NCBI RefSeq assembly: GCF_000002235.5
Contig: NW_022145596.1
Location: 26,329,299-26,393,298, forward strand
DNA length: 64,000 nt
From: Strongylocentrotus purpuratus
Taxonomy: Eukaryota; Echinodermata; Echinoidea; Camarodonta; Strongylocentrotidae
Direction: 5' to 3'
The position numbers and the translations under genes are program-made. Below, piece after piece: positions 1 through 10,300 of this stretch (the first letter of the stretch is position 1; each line of letters opens with the position of its first letter). The notes beneath the pieces are model-generated. The model did not search any database. It saw only the letters and a program-made list of their open reading frames with translations, and was not told where the DNA came from.

Positions 1-766
1 AAGGGGCTGCAACTCTCCATGGGGCTGCAGGTGGGGGCCGCGAAACCCAAGACACTCAAGACAGCTATCATGAAGGTTCTGAATTGCTAAAAATCAAGAG
101 CTTCAGGGGGCTCCATCCACTGGAGCTCGGAATTGACTCTTCCCCTAATATAGACATGGGTAATAAACTTCTTTTTTTGGGGGGGGGGGTGGGGGAAATG
201 TTAAGCATTATCCAGGGGGAGCCGCCCTCCGTCCCCTTGAATGAATGCTTTATGAAGTTTTTGAAACCGAGAAAAGAGCCATTCCTTCCTTCTTCTTTTC
301 TCCAGTTTTCTTTTCGTTTCTTCTAATTTCCTTTCCTTTTCCTCTCTCCTTTTTCTACCTTTTGTGTGTGTTGTGTGTGTTGTAAAGTTTGAGGGCAGTA
401 CGCAAGTTTTACAATTACCATAAACAGTTGGGAAGACCCTAAACCTACGCCCCCACCTCCAACAACCATGGCTTTGTTTCAAAAGAGCCGAACCATCAAC
501 AAGGAGAATAAAAAACAGTCCCTTATAGGTATATAGTGAGAGTTTTGTTTTAAGGGTTTTAGTATGAGTTTAAAAAACAAATGGCTTAATAAATCAAAGC
601 AAACGAAGTGGAAGAGGGGGTAACCTCGCTATTCGTAAGGACCGCTATTCAAAATATAGGTTTTCGCGTTATGTATAGCGTACAAAGAGGTAATGCGATC
701 CGAATATGAACCAAAACATTTACATCCTTTTTGTTGGGATGTGGTTGGGGGTAGTGGACGTGTGGT
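1..766. other. no recognisable gene; low-complexity spacer
   Basis: Short frames on both strands here are low-complexity and match no family I know. Visible are a T/G run near 175-193, a pyrimidine-rich stretch at 290-360 and a TGTG tract at 363-382. Nothing in it supports a promoter or exon. Confidence 0.5.
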
Positions 767-1110
767 CAGGGGCGTCGCTAAAAGGGGTGTGAGACACCCC
801 CTCCCCCTCCCCCACTTGTCAAGATATTGTCGGTAAAATCGCGCTGCTGTCGGGAAAATGAGAAAAGGGTAGGGGGAAATGAGAGGGAAAGGGAAAGAAA
901 AGAAAAGAAAAAAAAAGGAAAAGAAAGAAAGGAAGAGAAGAGAAGAATGAAAGAGAAATAAAAACAAGTGGAAGGAGAGAAAACAAAGGAAAGAAAGAAA
1001 GAAAGAAAAAGGAGAAAGGGAAAAAAAGAGAAGAAAACAAACGGGGGATGAAAGAGAGGAGAGAGAGAGGAGGGGTGGGGAAGTAAGAGAGAGAGGGGAT
1101 GTTTGGTGGA
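767..1110. repeat. hAT-like terminal motif followed by a purine tract
   Basis: A CAGGGGCGTCGCTA motif begins at 767, of the CAGNGGCG type common at hAT-like ends. From about 861 to 1105 the plus strand is almost pure A/G, so long pyrimidine-coded frames appear on the minus strand; these are composition artefacts. A matching motif in opposite orientation (TAGCGACGCC) lies near 4714, but the flanks do not give a convincing target duplication, so I do not join them. Confidence 0.35.
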
Positions 1111-1439
1111 GTCGCCACGTCCAGAGATCAAGAATGATGCATACGCATAGATATGTTGCTGTGTGGGGTCCGCTGTTTCGGTATTAGGGACTTTTAGATT
1201 TGCGTGGACTAATACGTGTGACGTCCATTCAAGGCAGTGCTAAATAAGGACGTCGAGCGTAGCATAGACCTATTGTCTTCGTGCGAATCTAAAAGTCCCT
1301 ATTCTTGCTCGATCCTCGTGTACTATATCAATGCAGAAGTTAATTCGGTGGGATGTATTATGTCGGTCGGCCGGCATTTTTTCCCCCTACGAACTGTGAC
1401 TTTTCATCGGACAAAGAAACATTTTTGAAAATTCAGACA

Positions 1440-3160
1440 ATGATTAAGAGTCGTGCAACGAATCGTCTTCTTTCTAAAATAATTTAATGAAACGTTAAAG
1501 CTTCCGCGCTTTGCGCGGGAGGGGGCAACCGAATTAAGACTAGGATTAGAAGTCGAGAACGGTACAACCAATCGTCTTCTTTCTCAATGATTTAATGAAG
1601 CGGCAAAACTTCCGCGCCTCGCGCCGTAGGGGGGGAAACTGAATTCAGACAAGGATTAAGAATCGAAAACATTATAACGAATCCTCTTCTTTCTCTAATA
1701 ATTTAGATAAGATAAGATAAGATAAGATTTTATTCGTCTTTCTTTCAAATGACATACAGAGCATAACATTGGAACATAACACATTTACAATGCAAAATAA
1801 CAAATTATGGCAATGATAAAAACAAAGTTAACTAAAAGAAAGGCGAGGAGACCCTGGTAAAAGCAGAGCTTGTAATTATTAGGGTCCCCTCTGAGCCGGA
1901 TAAAAACATGATGAATAGATATTTGTGACTACCTAAGAATACAATAGGGAAAAGGGGGTATAACAAAACAAGAAGTGTACACACACACAACAACAACAAC
2001 AAAACGAGAGACGAGACTAGACAAGACGGGAGAAAATAGAAAATATGAGAAATAATAGAAGACTACAGGACATCGACAATAGGCACAGCACACAACGGGC
2101 ACAAGACAACAGGGGGAGGGAATAAGAGGTTGACAATCTGAAAATATTCAGTTAGACACATATTAATATCAAGAAGAAAATTTACATTTATAGTAATACA
2201 TAATATATCTTGGCACCATAATAACTACAAAAATGAACTACTCTATGAGTCACAGTATTTATCGAGAAGATAAACCTTAAGTTTACACTTAAATGAAGAG
2301 AGACTAACAGATTGCTTAACGCTAGAGCCTAGAGAGTTCCAAAATTTAGGTCCAGTAAAAACCAAAGTATTAAAAGTTAACTTTGTCCTTACTTGGGGTA
2401 AGTGAAACGCAGAGGCATTTCGTGTAGCATGGTCATGAACTTGACTATTTTCTTAAAAATGCTGACTAGAGCCTGTGGAAGGACACCAGAATCGAAGTCG
2501 TACATTAAAGAACCCAGTTGAATTTAATGAAATGTCAAAGCTTCGCTCAGGAGGGGGGCAACTGAATTCATGCAGACTAGGATTAAGAGTCGAGAACGGT
2601 ACAACGAATCGTCTTCTTTCTCTAATAATTTAATGAAATGTCAAAGCTTCAGCGCTTCGTGCGGGAGGGGGGAACTGAATTCAGTCTAGGATTAAGAATC
2701 AAGAACGGTACAACGAATCGTCTTCTTTCTCTAATAAATAAAAAAAAACGGCAAGGCGGAAGAGGCCGGGAACTGAATTCAGACAAGGATTAGGAATGGA
2801 AAACTGTACAACGAATCGTCTTCTCTTTCTAATAATTTAATGAACTGTCAAAGCTTCAGCGCTTCGCGCGGGAGAGGAGGGGGGGGGGGGGTGAATTGAA
2901 TTCAGACTAGGATTAAGAGTCGAGAACGCTACAACGAATCGTCTTCTTTCTCTAATAATTAAAAAAAGGCAAAGCGGAAGAGGCCGGGAACTGCGATTGA
3001 GAATTTCTTTCTCTAATAATTTAATGAAATGTCAAAGCTTCAGCGCTCCGCGTGGGAGGGGGAAAACTAAATTCAGAATAGGATTACGAGTCGGGAAAGG
3101 TATAACGAATCGTCTTCTTTCTTTAACAATTTAATGAAATGTCAAAGCTTTCGCACTGAA
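1440..3160. repeat. ~110-bp satellite/minisatellite array, interrupted once
   Basis: A unit of about 109-110 bp recurs, marked by AATCGTCTTCTTTCT at about 1461, 1570, 2607, 2716, 2814, 2937 and 3108, with variants at 1681 and 3003. Each unit also holds a GCGCTTCGCGCGGGAG-like palindromic core and an AATTTAATGAAATGTCAAAGCTT segment. Units differ by point changes and by small deletions that turn some intervals into ~98 or ~123 bp. The array is split by an 815-bp LINE insertion at 1706-2520. Confidence 0.8.
1706..2520 (-). mobile_element. 5'-truncated LINE 3' end with (GATAA) tail
   Basis: On the minus strand the insertion reads from the end of a reverse-transcriptase ORF into a 3' UTR and then a TTATC repeat, seen as GATAA x4 on the plus strand at 1706-1727. 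The frame ending at 2243 contains the FWNSLGSSV and FKCKLKVYLLDKY motifs typical of the extreme C-terminus of CR1/L2-like non-LTR reverse transcriptases. AATTTA is present on both sides (1700-1705 and 2521-2526), a plausible target duplication. It landed inside the 110-bp satellite. Clade assignment is uncertain because only the tail survives. Confidence 0.75.
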
Positions 3161-3164
3161 AAAA

Positions 3165-4545
3165 AAAAGTAATGCGCACATATCCACCCCAAGAGAGACT
3201 CAAGGCGCCTAACAAGGTAAGTACATTGAACGAAAATAATTTAACATAATCAAATATAATTCAACAACGTTAATTACATCATATTTTGAAATACACTACG
3301 TCTTAACTAAGGAACTCAGACATTAGATAGGTTTTCAATTGTTTTTGGAACACATTTTGATTGGCTGACATTTTGATTGAATGGGGTAGGGAGTTCCATA
3401 ACCGGGGTGCAGCAGCTGTAAAAGCTCTGTCTCCCCAACTCCTCTTTGTTCTTAATTGTGTTAAATTTGTTGAATTAGAGGAACGAATACCTGCACGAGA
3501 ACTTAAAGAGATATTAAAAAGAGAGAAAATATATTCAGGGACTGATCCATTTAGTGAACGGTAGGTGAGTAGTAGAATTTTATATTTGATACGCTGTTCT
3601 ATTGGAAGCCAGTGAAGTTTCTTGAGTATTTGAGTAGTATGGGTCGATCGTTTAGATTTAGTGACAAGGCGGGCAGCTGCGTTTTGAACCTTTTGTAGTT
3701 TGTGAATTTGGTATTTAGGAAGTCCATAAAGGAGAGAGTTACAGTTATCGAGATGAGATGTTACAAAAGCATGAATCAATTGTTGAGTGGTTTGGGGGGT
3801 TAAAAATTTCCTTATAGCGCGAAGATTACGAAGATGATAATTGGCAGCTTTCACACATTTTGAAATATGTGCATCAAGAGACATGCTTGTATCGAAAATG
3901 ACACCAAGATTTCTTGCCTTATCTGAAGGAGCAATGTGCACAGAACCAACACAGTGGCGGATCCAGGGGGGGGGGGTTGGGGGGTTGCAACCCCCCCCTT
4001 GGGCGGCCCCAAAAAAAAAAAAAAAAAAAAAAGGAAAAAAAAGAAAAAAAAGAAAGAAAAAAAAGAAAGAAAAAAGAACGCACGCTGGAGAGAAACCCTT
4101 TCAAGTGCAAATATTGTGAGAAGATATTCAACTCATCAGGTAACTTAACCAAACACATGATAACTCTGGATATAACTGTGTATTTAACTGTTACTTGATT
4201 TAAAAAGACGTTATCATGCACTGCTTTTTATGGTCTCCATTGTGTTAATAGATGCCAGGAAAACATCACTTACGGGGTTCAAATAAACACCCCAAAAAAA
4301 AATCGGCTCGCCGCTTCGCGGCTCGTGGACGATGCTCCGCATCGTCATTATTTTGGTCAACCCCCCCCTTAGCAAAAAGCTACATCCGCCCCTGCAACAC
4401 GTATATGAGTTATAACAATCTTGGAAAGTTGTTGTCTGGAGCCTAACAAGAGAAATTCTGTTTTATCGTCATTTAGTTTGAGATAGCAATCATTCATCCA
4501 TTTTCGTACATCATGAATACAACTTTCAAGATCTTTGACACGTTA
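3165..4545 (-). mobile_element. LINE reverse-transcriptase 3' part (CR1/L2-like), split by a DNA transposon
   Basis: The minus-strand frame 3303-3941 encodes about 212 residues of the post-catalytic part of a non-LTR reverse transcriptase: NLGVIFD, HLRNLRAIRKFL, SHLDNCNSLLYGLP, QNAAARLVT, LHWLPIEQRI, GDRAFTAAAPRLWNSLP. Upstream on the same strand, 4400-4541 continues it (VRKWMNDCYLKLNDDKTEFLL). The two pieces are separated exactly by the 443-bp element at 3952-4394. The catalytic FADD region is absent, so the copy is 5'-truncated. The 3' UTR contains GCGCCTTGAGTC and ends in an A/T run near 3165. The ORF portion is uninterrupted apart from the insertion, which suggests a fairly recent copy. 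Confidence 0.85.
3952..4394. mobile_element. small TIR transposon carrying a decayed C2H2 zinc-finger piece
   Basis: The ends are CAGTGGCGGATCC and, inverted, CAGGGGCGGATGTAGC, an imperfect terminal inverted repeat of hAT-like look. CAACA lies on both sides (3947-3951 and 4395-4399). Removing the element plus one CAACA restores the LINE frame, so this 5-bp duplication is well supported, although hAT elements normally give 8 bp. Inside, a G run and a long A/G run precede 4078-4165, which encodes a THAGEKP-type linker and a CKYCEKIFNSSGNLTKHM finger. One extra base separates linker from finger, and the second zinc-binding His is not visible. It is a fossil of a C2H2 exon, not a working gene. 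Confidence 0.75.
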
Positions 4546-5440
4546 ATTTAGCTCTTAGCCCCGTGTTTATAGGGTGAAATGTGTTGATATTGGGACATTG
4601 GCATTAGTATATTTGTCGGTAATAATATTGGTGGCTAGTTTTGTCGATAATCGGTGGCCTCTACACCCCCCCCCCCCCCCCTCTCCGTCCCGTTGAAAAA
4701 AGGTCTAGCGACGCCTTGTGGTGATGGGTCAGAAGGTTTTGATAAGGTCTAGTGCGAAAAATAAATAAAAATAAATGCCGTGATGAATTTGTTTTTGTTT
4801 ATAATTGGGGTGGGATATCTAGCCCTCCTCGTAGCAACAAGGGGGCAGGATATAATGATGAATACATAACAAACACCAAAAAAAAAACGGAATGTAAATA
4901 CAAATGTGCATGCAGGTTCAGGAAAGTTAATATTAATTAATTCGAGACCTGATAAATCCTAAGCAACAGATAAAATACACGTATTAATTATTCAAATACA
5001 CGTATGCATCCATACAGGTTCACACACAAAATATAAAGAGTCAATGACATTAAATAGCCAAAACAAAATAAAAAAATACAATAAAGGGAACAAAACAAAC
5101 GAGGAGTAAGGCTGACGTGAATTGTCATTAAACAAGATAGATCATTATAAAACAAACACATCTACATTATGAAATATTTCCCCTCGCCTTCTACGCTTAT
5201 GATGACGACTCGGACAGTCAGATGTCAGACATTCATATTTATTTATATGGGCCTGATGAGGTGGTTTGCTTGTAAACTATCTCGTCTTGTCACGAAAGTA
5301 AATTTTCATAATGTTTGCGACAAATATTCGGGGCCATGTGTCGCCCCCCCCCCCCCCCAGAGCTACGCCACAGCCAACATTTCCCTTTCTTATCATTTTG
5401 TTTGCTATGTGATTTTTATGACTAGCAACCCTCTTCTCGT
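4546..5440. other. repeat-rich spacer without recognised gene
   Basis: Contains C runs at 4665-4682 and 5344-5359 and a TAGCGACGCC terminal-like motif near 4714, the mirror of the one at 767. The flanks look like decayed DNA-transposon ends (GCGACGCC, GAGCTACGCCACAG). No exon with sensible splice sites is seen. Confidence 0.4.
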
Positions 5441-5635
5441 ATTATGAATAGCGACCCTTATTTCGTATTATGAATAGGGACCCTTAGGCCTATGAATTTC
5501 GACCCGATTTTGTATTATAGCGAGTACGACCCTCTTCTCATAATTATGATGGCAACCCTCATTTTCGATTATGAATCGGGGTCATTAAATATGAATGATG
5601 ACCCTTATGAATAATGACCGTTTTCTAAAATTAAG
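5441..5635. repeat. degenerate short tandem repeat (GACCCT...ATTATGAAT)
   Basis: A motif of roughly 25-35 bases, GACCCTTATTTCGTATTATGAATA and variants, recurs about six or seven times with drift in spacing. No coding signal. Confidence 0.55.
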
Positions 5636-5637
5636 AA

Positions 5638-5898
5638 TCAACAACAATATATCCAAAGAAATCTAAAGAAATCGGGAATACAAATAATAATGTTGATATT
5701 AGCAAGCTTGAAGTAAATATCGGAATTAGAAGAAGAACAAATATTAATACGTGCTATTTCTGTTTTTAGAATCCCCACTGTACTACTTGTAGCTAATTGG
5801 CCCTCTGGAGAGAAAACAACGCCTAAACGGTGCCCGTTGGTCACCCATGATCCACTTTTTGTTATGTTAATCGAGAGCTGAGTTGATGAGATAGCCAC
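5638..5898 (-). pseudogene. orphan exon-like frame, unknown protein
   Basis: On the minus strand a pyrimidine-poor but canonical AG acceptor (CACTGACAG) is followed at 5898 by an open frame of about 86 codons. It contains SGSWVTNGHRLGVVFSPEGQ, then ATSSTVGILKTEIARI, and ICSSSNSD. Composition is protein-like, unlike the surrounding low-complexity frames. Past about codon 60 the frame becomes hydrophobic and repeat-like, so an exon would probably end near SSSNSD, although I see no strong donor there. I do not recognise the family. It could be a lone exon of a gene broken up by repeats, or part of a mobile element. Confidence 0.35.
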
Positions 5899-6097
5899 CT
5901 GTCAGTGACCACTCTGTGTGGTCTAACCCCCCCCCCCCCCCGCCAAACTAGTACAGACGGGCTTTAACATCCTGACTAAAATGTCGCAAAGTTTTCCACA
6001 TTATTTTGCGTGGCAGCCCAAAAGAGGCTGACTGAATTTAGAATGATGCAGTGACATTATTTTGTTTAGATCGAATTTGATAATGGTGCATACCGTG

Positions 6098-6889
6098 CAG
6101 GGGCGGCGATTTCCTTTCACGACCGGGGGGGGGGGGGGGGGGCAAAATGCGAGGGACGAGGGAGCAGTGGCGTAATGAGGAAAAACGTTTGGGGGGGCAG
6201 AAAAGAACCCGCATCACCATCACTCTTACATGTTACTCAGGTCCTGGCTAAAGTATTTACGATCAGGTAGATCAAGCCGAGCGAAGCAAGTGGACCGTAA
6301 GGTCCAGGGGGCAGAGCCCCCGGAAAGTCAGGGAAAATGCCATTTCAGCAACATTTGTAAATCACTGGTATCGAATTAGAAATAAACCACGTTTGAATGA
6401 TTTTTTTTGAGGGGGGGACTTCCCCAAAGCCCCCCCCCCCCCCATCAATATTGCGAGGGAGCATAGTGAATGAGAGGGACTACCCCTTACGGATTTTTGA
6501 AGTTTTGGTTTTATTAAAAAATTACATTTCTTAGCAAAACTATAGTATAAAAACAAGCAATAAACTTTTTTCACACTTCGTTTTGCTCAGTAGGCCTATT
6601 TACTTATACATTTAGAAGGTTATTATGCAAGGGAGCGTAGCTTCCGAGTGAAAAGATTTTTGCATTTTTATTTGTCTACACGCTGCACTTTTGGGCCCTC
6701 CAGAACCTAAGTTTGTTGCAGTCTTTAGTATTTGCTACCTTTTTCGGGGGCACATTTTCAAATTTTGAGGGGGGAGGGACGATCCCCCTTAAAAAAAAAT
6801 GAGGGGAGACGTGTCCCCCCCCAAAAAAAAAACGTTCCCCGCCTCCACCCCCCCCCCCACCGCCCAACGCCCCCCCCCCCCCGCCCCTG
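6098..6889. mobile_element. non-autonomous hAT-like element with perfect 8-bp TSD
   Basis: The ends are CAGGGGCGGCG and, at the right, CGCCCCTG. ATACCGTG occurs directly at both flanks (6090-6097 and 6890-6897), a perfect 8-bp target duplication as expected for hAT elements. The interior is non-coding, with G runs, a second CAGTGGCGTAATG motif near 6166 that may be a nested older copy, and GCGAGGGAGCATAG and CCAGGGGGCAGAGCCCCC motifs. No transposase remains. Confidence 0.85.
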
Positions 6890-7129
6890 ATACCGTGCAT
6901 GAAGCCAGGATTTGTTTACTATTACAGCACTCGACCGATGGTCAACACAAATCCGAAAAATACTCTAACACTGAAGCAAACAAGAAAGGAAAAATTTAGA
7001 AACAAAAATATAATAATGACCCTGGATGAGAGACTACGTAACTTGTCCTGTAAAAAAAAATGAATATACTTCGGATATGTTTTTAGAATAATGCTCTTTC
7101 GCACCAGTGGGATTCGCATTCGGCGACAA

Positions 7130-7333
7130 TCTCCATGCCTTTTACACTATAATGAATCGCTAGTTTCATAAAGTCGTCATTAAATTGGCACCGTTAAATT
7201 GGCCTTTTTCGGATACCAATAATCTACGTGATTCCGGCCAGGATCAACGCACGGTGTACGCTCTGCATATTCTTCATCTATTATTGCATTTAATTAAACA
7301 CCAGCCATATTCAGGACTCATAATTTCATTAAA
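7130..7333 (+). promoter_or_regulatory. probable MRPL22 promoter/5' UTR
   Basis: This is the non-coding stretch directly before the MRPL22 ATG, between the repeat region and the gene. No TATA box is obvious at a fixed distance; ATTAAATTGGC occurs twice at 7177-7206. The region is inferred from position only. Confidence 0.3.
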
Positions 7334-10300
7334 ATGTCTGCTTTGAATTTAATGAGATCATTGAAGTACTCTGCAATTTGCCAAAGGACATTTTCGGCTG
7401 CATTTTCAGTTCAACACTTTGGTGGCAATGGATGTGCAGTCCCACGCGTAACGAATTATGTGTGCCTTCCGGGGGACAATCCGCTGAACGCGAACGGACT
7501 CCAGCCTGTAAATATTTCAAGACATTGTGATTCATTCACACAACGATCGTTTGTGCACACATCTTCAAATTCATTCGCATGGGATGCTAAAAACAAGAAA
7601 GTTTATCCTCCTCAAAAACCCGGAGAACCTAGAAATCCTGCTGTAAGTAGAAATTAGGCTCTTAGACTGAGTCTGACGCCGACGCCAAAAAAGGTAGTTC
7701 CGTATCCATTTTTTTTAGCAGTTTTTTTTAAGAGTTTAATATCGATTCTTAGCAAAGGAATTTTAGCCCAATTTTTTACTAATTTTAATCATAATCATAT
7801 AGATCTAGGGTCTGCATTTTCCACCTGACTTTGGATTACATCCGACATCGGGAAGCCTCCGTTTAGGGCTTCGATGTCGACGTCGTCGCTCAGTACCGTC
7901 TTCGCGCTATAGCTCTGCACCTCAAACTGAAGCTATCAGTCTAAAATTATGCAAACTTAGTGTATGCTTTATGGTATTACGCACATGCACGATACCATAA
8001 ACTATACGAGAAGCTTGCATAATTTTAGACTGATAGCTTCAGTTTGAGTTGCAAAGCTATAGCGCGGAGACGGTACTGAGCGACGACGTCGACATCGAAG
8101 CCCTAAACGGAGGATTCCCGATGTTGGATGTGATCCAAATTCAGGTGGAAAATGCAATATATGATTATGATTAAAATTAGTAAAAAATTGGGCTAAAATT
8201 CCTTTGCTAAGAATGGATATGAAACTGCTAAAAAATGGATACGGAACTACACTAGCGCCAAAAAGGCTTCGGAGCTTCAGACAGCAGGTTGGGCGACATT
8301 ATCTCAAAATATGCAAAGGGATTAATTAAACTTTTGACTTACTAGGTTGCTCGACTCCTCTGGGCATCTCGCAGGCCACTTGAAATTATAATTTGAAGAA
8401 GTCTGGTCTTAGATGGGGAAAAAGGGGATGATACTTTGTCTTACCCCGACGATTCTTCCATGTGCATGTTGTATCGTTGATTCAACATGGTGAAGAGAAA
8501 GTACGCATGCACGGTAGCGGCGCAGCAAAAATTAATGTGTGCGTACTATCTCTTCGCCATGTTGAATCGCAACGGAAGTGCAATGGCAGTGCCAATATGT
8601 AATATTACGTAAGTGACTGACATGTCATGCTTTAAACTTCACACATAATGAAACGCACAATCAGCATAGATAGTACTTAAAATAGAAAAATCACTGAACA
8701 TTTTAGTACAACTTGCAAGTTTATACCTTGAATATGACCAAAATGGGAATTTCTATAACTTAAAAAAATTTAGGTAAGACTAAACTGCAGTGAAATACTT
8801 CACCTGAAAAAAATCGTAACAAATAGAAGGCTTGACTAAAATATCATGATTTTGGTATCGGATCAAACGGAAACTCGCAAGCTTTCTCCTCGCACCAATA
8901 TCTTATAACATTGAGAGAATGGCAGCCAGCAATAGCCAATCAGATGGTTGCTTACTTACAAGCACATACCGGTACATTCTTTCTTAGCAGTCATGTAAAA
9001 CAAACCAAACCATATTATGTTGGTGCATGTTTTCATTGTTTTGTTAACTGCAGTCTCACAATTAATACACAGCACAGTTGCAATTGATCAGATAATATCG
9101 CATTGAAAAGACTTGGTGTACCAAGCCATTGCAGTTACTCCAGAAGGATGGAAACTAGAAGTAGGGTAGGGATAAAAAAGTTATATTAAAAAAGTAAATT
9201 GTTTTTTCTTTCACAAGGATGGAAGCCTAGAAAATGCCATTGAAATATTTATCCTCTTTGCTTTGTCTTTGGCAGGAAATCTACTACTCTCGGAAGGATA
9301 TTAAGCATAGCCAAAGAAAGATGTGGTATATTACTACTTTTGTAAGTCACTTATAACTTTTTCAATATGTAGGTTCATAATATATTGTAGAATTGTAAAT
9401 GACATGTTTTTTTTAAGTGAGTCAGAGACGATGTAGAAAGATATCTCTGTTGGGGCTATCTTATTGATTAAGATATTTCTAAAGTAGTGAAATTGTCAGA
9501 CTTAATTAGGACGGATGCATCAGATTCATTCACTGCACGTAGTATCAAATTAAAATGATTCAGAATTTTAATTTTCAAATTCTATATTTAAAGGGCAATC
9601 CAACCCTTGTAATAAGTTGATTTGTATGAAAGCATAAAAATAACAGAAACGGAATGGAAAAGGTTTGAAATGAATCGGACCAATAGTAAGGAAGTTATGA
9701 ATGTTTGAAATATGAGATCACTAAGTCTATGCGAATTTCAAATTAGTAGTTTGGTCAGTAGATTTTGACTTAGGACGTGGATAACTCTCCCATTTGCTGT
9801 GTAAAAAAATATCATTAATTTCTATTTTTCTTGTAAGTCACTTCTCCCTTGAGGCGCTACTCAAAATATATTATAGATAACATTTTATTATGGGTCTTCT
9901 AAAGAAATAGACCCTCCTGAGCCATGAATTTATGAACAATTTAAATTTTAGTCATTTTATATGTTGGAACTTGGAACAGATGGAAAAGTAGTCTGGCGCT
10001 ACATCACATTGACATTACCGCTTCAGCCAATTTGAAGTGCCCATAGGTATAGTGATTACAACTTTCCAAAATTCATAACTTTCTTATATTTTGTCAGACT
10101 TTGAAACTTTCATCACTTTGCTTCTCTGATCTTTCTGCTCTCTTTTAAAGTAGTTGTTTATTTGGGTTAGCTTTCCTTTTAATGTGATGGAGAGATATTG
10201 CATTATTTATACTTTGTAATACCTTTTAGTATTCGTAGTTTTTTCGTACATCATGAAACAGCAGATTTCATTTTATGTATTTATTCTCTCCAACCAAATA

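Noticed and set aside
629-1131. Several overlapping minus-strand frames rich in F, S, L and P
   Set aside because: They are translations of a purine tract and have no protein-like motif.
767-4724. One 3.95-kb hAT-like element bounded by CAGGGGCGTCGCTA and TAGCGACGCCTTG
   Set aside because: The flanks share only TGGT, not an 8-bp duplication, and the two ends could belong to separate copies.
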